From the NCBI GenBank assembly GCA_002686355.1, contig NZBV01000028.1, positions 1-14,331 of the forward strand: a DNA stretch of 14,331 nucleotides. The letters run 5' to 3'. Under the pieces are notes generated by a model. The model searched no databases. It was not told the origin of the DNA and worked only from the letters and a program-made list of their open reading frames with translations. The translations under genes and the position numbers were made by a program. The stretch comes from Candidatus Pacearchaeota archaeon (GTDB lineage: Archaea; Nanobdellota; Nanobdellia; Pacearchaeales; GW2011-AR1). This document shows, in pieces, positions 12,348 through 14,331 of this stretch (the stretch's first letter is position 1; each line of letters begins with the position of its first letter).

Positions 12348-13087
12348 TGACAAACACAGAAAAACCAACAACAATAGCACAAAAGAAACAAGAAGGGATA
12401 GTTGAAACTAATAAGCAAGTTAAACCGCAAGCCACCCCTCCAATCTCTAAGAAGATAGCTGATACTAAAGCCTTAGATAAGGAAGCGACTAATAAGAAAA
12501 TTCAAACTGATAAACAGCAACAACAGATTGAAGATAAATCATTAACTCCTTCTGAAAAATCTGCGAGTGTTAATGAGTCAAAAGTTAAATCAAAATCAGG
12601 AGAAAAGAAAGAACCTAAAAAACCTGTTCAGACAAAGCCAAAAACAAAAAAATATGATTCAATTGTCAATGGTCTTGGTTTGCCCATTTCAACAAAAAAA
12701 GCAGCTGCAATTTGCAGATCTATCGAGAGGAAAAAAATTGAAGATGCTATTGCGGACTTAGAGAAAGTTATTGCGCTAAAAAAAGTAGTTGCAATGCGGG
12801 GGGAGGTTCCTCATAAGAAAGGCAAAGGAATCATGTCTGGGGGCTATCCAAAAAAAACAGCTGAATATTTTCTAAGGCTTCTTAAAAATCTACAGGCAAA
12901 TTCAGATGTCAATGAACTTGACGAACCGATTATTGTTGAGGCAGTTGCAAATATTGCCCCAAGACCTTTTGGAAGATTTGGGAGAATCAAGAGAAAAAGA
13001 ACTCATGTCAAGATAAGAGCTATAGAAAAAAAGATGCTCAAAAAGAAAAATAAACGAAAAAAGAATAACCAACGAGGGAAGAGATAA
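12347..13087 (+). CDS. rpl22: 50S ribosomal protein L22 (uL22) with a long N-terminal extension
   Basis: L22 lines the exit tunnel with a beta-hairpin. The true L22 domain starts near residue 103 (YDSIVNGLGLPISTKKAAAI) and contains the tunnel hairpin region GEVPHKKGKGIMSGGYPKK (about 159-177) and RPFGRFGRIKRKRTHVKIR (about 207-225). The first 100 or so residues are low-complexity, rich in Lys, Gln, Thr, Ser and Pro, and predicted disordered. The TAATG overlap at 12347 and the absence of a stop in this stretch support the upstream start. No ATG or strong Shine-Dalgarno site stands near codon 100; an internal TTG or ATT start would be needed for a conventional L22. The Lys/Arg-rich C terminus (KKKNKRKKNNQRGKR) is another basic tail. 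Confidence 0.93.
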   Translation: MTNTEKPTTIAQKKQEGIVETNKQVKPQATPPISKKIADTKALDKEATNKKIQTDKQQQQIEDKSLTPSEKSASVNESKVKSKSGEKKEPKKPVQTKPKTKKYDSIVNGLGLPISTKKAAAICRSIERKKIEDAIADLEKVIALKKVVAMRGEVPHKKGKGIMSGGYPKKTAEYFLRLLKNLQANSDVNELDEPIIVEAVANIAPRPFGRFGRIKRKRTHVKIRAIEKKMLKKKNKRKKNNQRGKR

Positions 13088-13758
13088 TGGAAGAAAAAAA
13101 ATTAGTTGCATTCAAGAAAGAAGAATTTGAGGTCAGGGAATATATTAGATCAAATTTGGGAAAAGGGAAAGTAAGCAGAGTTAGAATAGAATATACCCCA
13201 ATAGGTGAGAAGATAATTATTGCAACTTCCAAGCCTGGATTGGTTATAGGAAGAAAAGGAGAAAAAATAGAAAAGCTCACAAAAGTACTGAAAAACCGCT
13301 TCAAACTCGAGAATCCGAAAATAGAAATTGAAGAAATAAACAAACCAGAATTAGATGCTCAAATTGTTGCAGATGAAATTGCACTTTCGCTGGAAAGGTT
13401 CGGACCATTAAAATTTAAAGTTATTGCTTATCGGATGTTACAGAGAATCATAAATGCCGGAGCTCGGGGAGCAGAAATCAGGCTGAATGGAAAACTTCCC
13501 GGCAAAAGAGCAAGACCATGGAGATTTGCGCAAGGTTATTTGAAAAAAACAGGAGATCCTTCAAGACTGGTTGACAGGGCAAAAGCAAGAGCAGAAACAA
13601 AACCAGGGACAGTAGGAGTCAAGGTTGCTATCTTATCCCCGGATGTTTTTCTAAAAGATAGCATTGAAATAAATGAAGAAGTTCTTGCAAGATTAAAAGA
13701 GCCGTTAATTAAAGAGAAAAAGACAACTAAAAAGAAAATTAGGAGGGAAGAGAAATGA
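13087..13758 (+). CDS. rps3: 30S ribosomal protein S3 (uS3)
   Basis: 223 aa. S3 lies at the mRNA entry tunnel of the 30S head. Seen: a type II KH domain with the GXXG loop GRKG (55-58) in KPGLVIGRKGEKIEKL, followed by the C-terminal S3 domain with NAGARGAEIRLNGKLPGKRA and KARAETKPGTVGVKVAI. It ends in a short lysine-rich tail. Start and stop overlap rpl22 (TAATG) and rpl29 (ATGA). Confidence 0.97.
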   Translation: MEEKKLVAFKKEEFEVREYIRSNLGKGKVSRVRIEYTPIGEKIIIATSKPGLVIGRKGEKIEKLTKVLKNRFKLENPKIEIEEINKPELDAQIVADEIALSLERFGPLKFKVIAYRMLQRIINAGARGAEIRLNGKLPGKRARPWRFAQGYLKKTGDPSRLVDRAKARAETKPGTVGVKVAILSPDVFLKDSIEINEEVLARLKEPLIKEKKTTKKKIRREEK

Positions 13759-13949
13759 AATACAAAGATATTCAAAAACTAAGTGAAAAAGACAGAGAAA
13801 AGAAACTAAAAGAATTAAAAATGGAATTAATTAAGTCAAAAACAGGTACTGAGAAGCAGGGAGGTTCGAAGACGAGGAATATAAGAAAAATTATTGCGCG
13901 GATTCACACATTCAACAACCAAAATAAACTGGAAGTTGAAAAGAAATAA
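13755..13949 (+). CDS. rpl29: 50S ribosomal protein L29 (uL29)
   Basis: 64 aa, two long helices as expected: MKYKDIQKLSEKDREKKLKE, then an arm ending KTRNIRKIIARIHTFNNQ, which holds the family's RxxRxxIARxxT pattern. It sits at the tunnel exit next to L23. A strong AGGAGG at 13741-13746, inside rps3, is its ribosome binding site; the ATG overlaps the rps3 stop. Confidence 0.95.
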   Translation: MKYKDIQKLSEKDREKKLKELKMELIKSKTGTEKQGGSKTRNIRKIIARIHTFNNQNKLEVEKK

Positions 13950-13951
13950 AT

Positions 13952-14251
13952 ATGGAAATATGCCCAAAGTGTGGCCTGCCAGAGCAGGCATGTGTGTGTG
14001 AACAGATTGCGAAAAGTTCACAAAGAATACAGATAACAACAGACAGAAAACGGTATGGAAAAATCGTTACTGTTGTTACAGGATTCGACAGGGGCGTTGA
14101 TGTAAAGAAAATCGCAAAGACGTTGAAAAACGAACTCGCTTGCGGTGGAACTTACAAAGACAACGTGATTGAATTACAAGGAGACCACACAAAGAGAATA
14201 AAATCTCTTTTGGTCAAACTTGGGTTTGAAGAAGAATCCATCAGTGAATAA
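13952..14251 (+). CDS. Translation initiation factor aIF1 (SUI1 family)
   Basis: 99 aa. aIF1 binds the 30S P site and polices start-codon choice. Seen: an N-terminal zinc-knuckle CPKCGLPEQACVC (C4, C7, C14, C16), then the SUI1 fold with RKRYGKIVTVVTGFD, LKNELACGGTYKDNVIELQG and the closing helix HTKRIKSLLVKLGF. The zinc knuckle plus SUI1 layout and the place between rpl29 and the next operon gene are the normal archaeal arrangement. Only 2 nt separate it from the rpl29 stop. Confidence 0.95.
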   Translation: MEICPKCGLPEQACVCEQIAKSSQRIQITTDRKRYGKIVTVVTGFDRGVDVKKIAKTLKNELACGGTYKDNVIELQGDHTKRIKSLLVKLGFEEESISE

Positions 14252-14283
14252 ACCAGCAGATACGCGCACGAGAAGGAGTGAAA

Positions 14284-14331
14284 ATGAAAGAAGAAAAAGC
14301 GAATAGAGAGAAGAAAACAGGAAAGAAAAAA
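14284..14331 (+). CDS. Start of the next operon gene, possibly ribosomal protein S17 with a basic N terminus (partial)
   Basis: Sixteen codons run to the window edge: MKEEKANREKKTGKKK. AAGGAG at 14273-14278 gives a good Shine-Dalgarno site 5 nt before the ATG. In archaeal S10/spc operons the gene after SUI1 is either rnp1 (RNase P protein Rpp29) or rps17. The very basic lead-in would suit an extended S17, but 16 low-complexity residues cannot decide. Confidence 0.55.
   Translation, partial: MKEEKANREKKTGKKK

Noticed and set aside
13952..14000. Zinc-knuckle fused to SUI1 as a novel fusion
   Set aside because: A CPxCGLPxxxCVC knuckle is a usual feature of archaeal aIF1.
1..14331. CRISPR array, insertion sequence, prophage or defence island
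   Set aside because: No regularly spaced repeats, transposase, integrase, capsid or nuclease/methylase cluster is seen; gene content is mainly housekeeping.

Overview
The window comes from an AT-rich archaeal chromosome. Archaeal-type ribosomal proteins (P0, P1, long-form L3/L4/L2), a SUI1/aIF1 gene inside the S10-type operon, TATA-box promoters, leaderless single genes and a serine tRNA with a canonical 37/38 intron all point to Archaea. The small compact genes, the short P0 and several recognisable but unnamed small proteins suggest a DPANN lineage (Pacearchaeota/Woesearchaeota-like). That placement is an inference from gene style, not a phylogeny.

Layout. Positions 1-328 (minus) hold the start of an unnamed protein with a possible CARF-like Rossmann fold, transcribed divergently from the stalk operon rpl1-rpl10(P0)-rpl12(P1) (483-2353). 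tRNA-Thr(CGT) follows (2479-2550), then a short region with three consecutive inverted repeats, then a leaderless XPD/Rad3-like Fe-S helicase (2674-4602). An intron-containing tRNA-Ser(TGA) lies convergently 1 nt past the helicase stop (4604-4740, minus). Behind it is a small conserved-looking gene broken by one in-frame TAA (4753-5046, minus). AMP phosphorylase (5085-6569) and an AI-2E/PerM-family membrane protein (6616-7650) follow on the minus strand. An unrecognised 232-aa protein (7730-8428, plus) is divergent from the latter.

The right half is the S10/spc-type ribosomal operon: rpl3, rpl4, an inserted DEDDh exonuclease, rpl23, rpl2, rps19, rpl22, rps3, rpl29, SUI1/aIF1, and the first 16 codons of the next gene. 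Apart from the 46-bp gap before rpl23, the genes are coupled by ATGA or TAATG overlaps or gaps of a few bases. The exonuclease is the one non-translation gene in this operon, and a possible internal promoter lies between it and rpl23.

How the genes fit together. Most of the window makes ribosomes: the stalk (L1, P0, P1), the 50S core (L2, L3, L4, L22, L23, L29), the 30S head (S3, S19), and initiation (aIF1). Two tRNAs add to this. AMP phosphorylase belongs to the archaeal AMP-to-RuBP nucleotide salvage route. No defence island, CRISPR array, insertion sequence or prophage is visible. The points most worth a second look are the P0 without the usual C-terminal factor-binding motif, the exonuclease inside the ribosomal operon, the nonsense-interrupted small gene, the possible orphan CARF-like gene, the helicase with atypical motifs, and the stem-loop cluster after tRNA-Thr.
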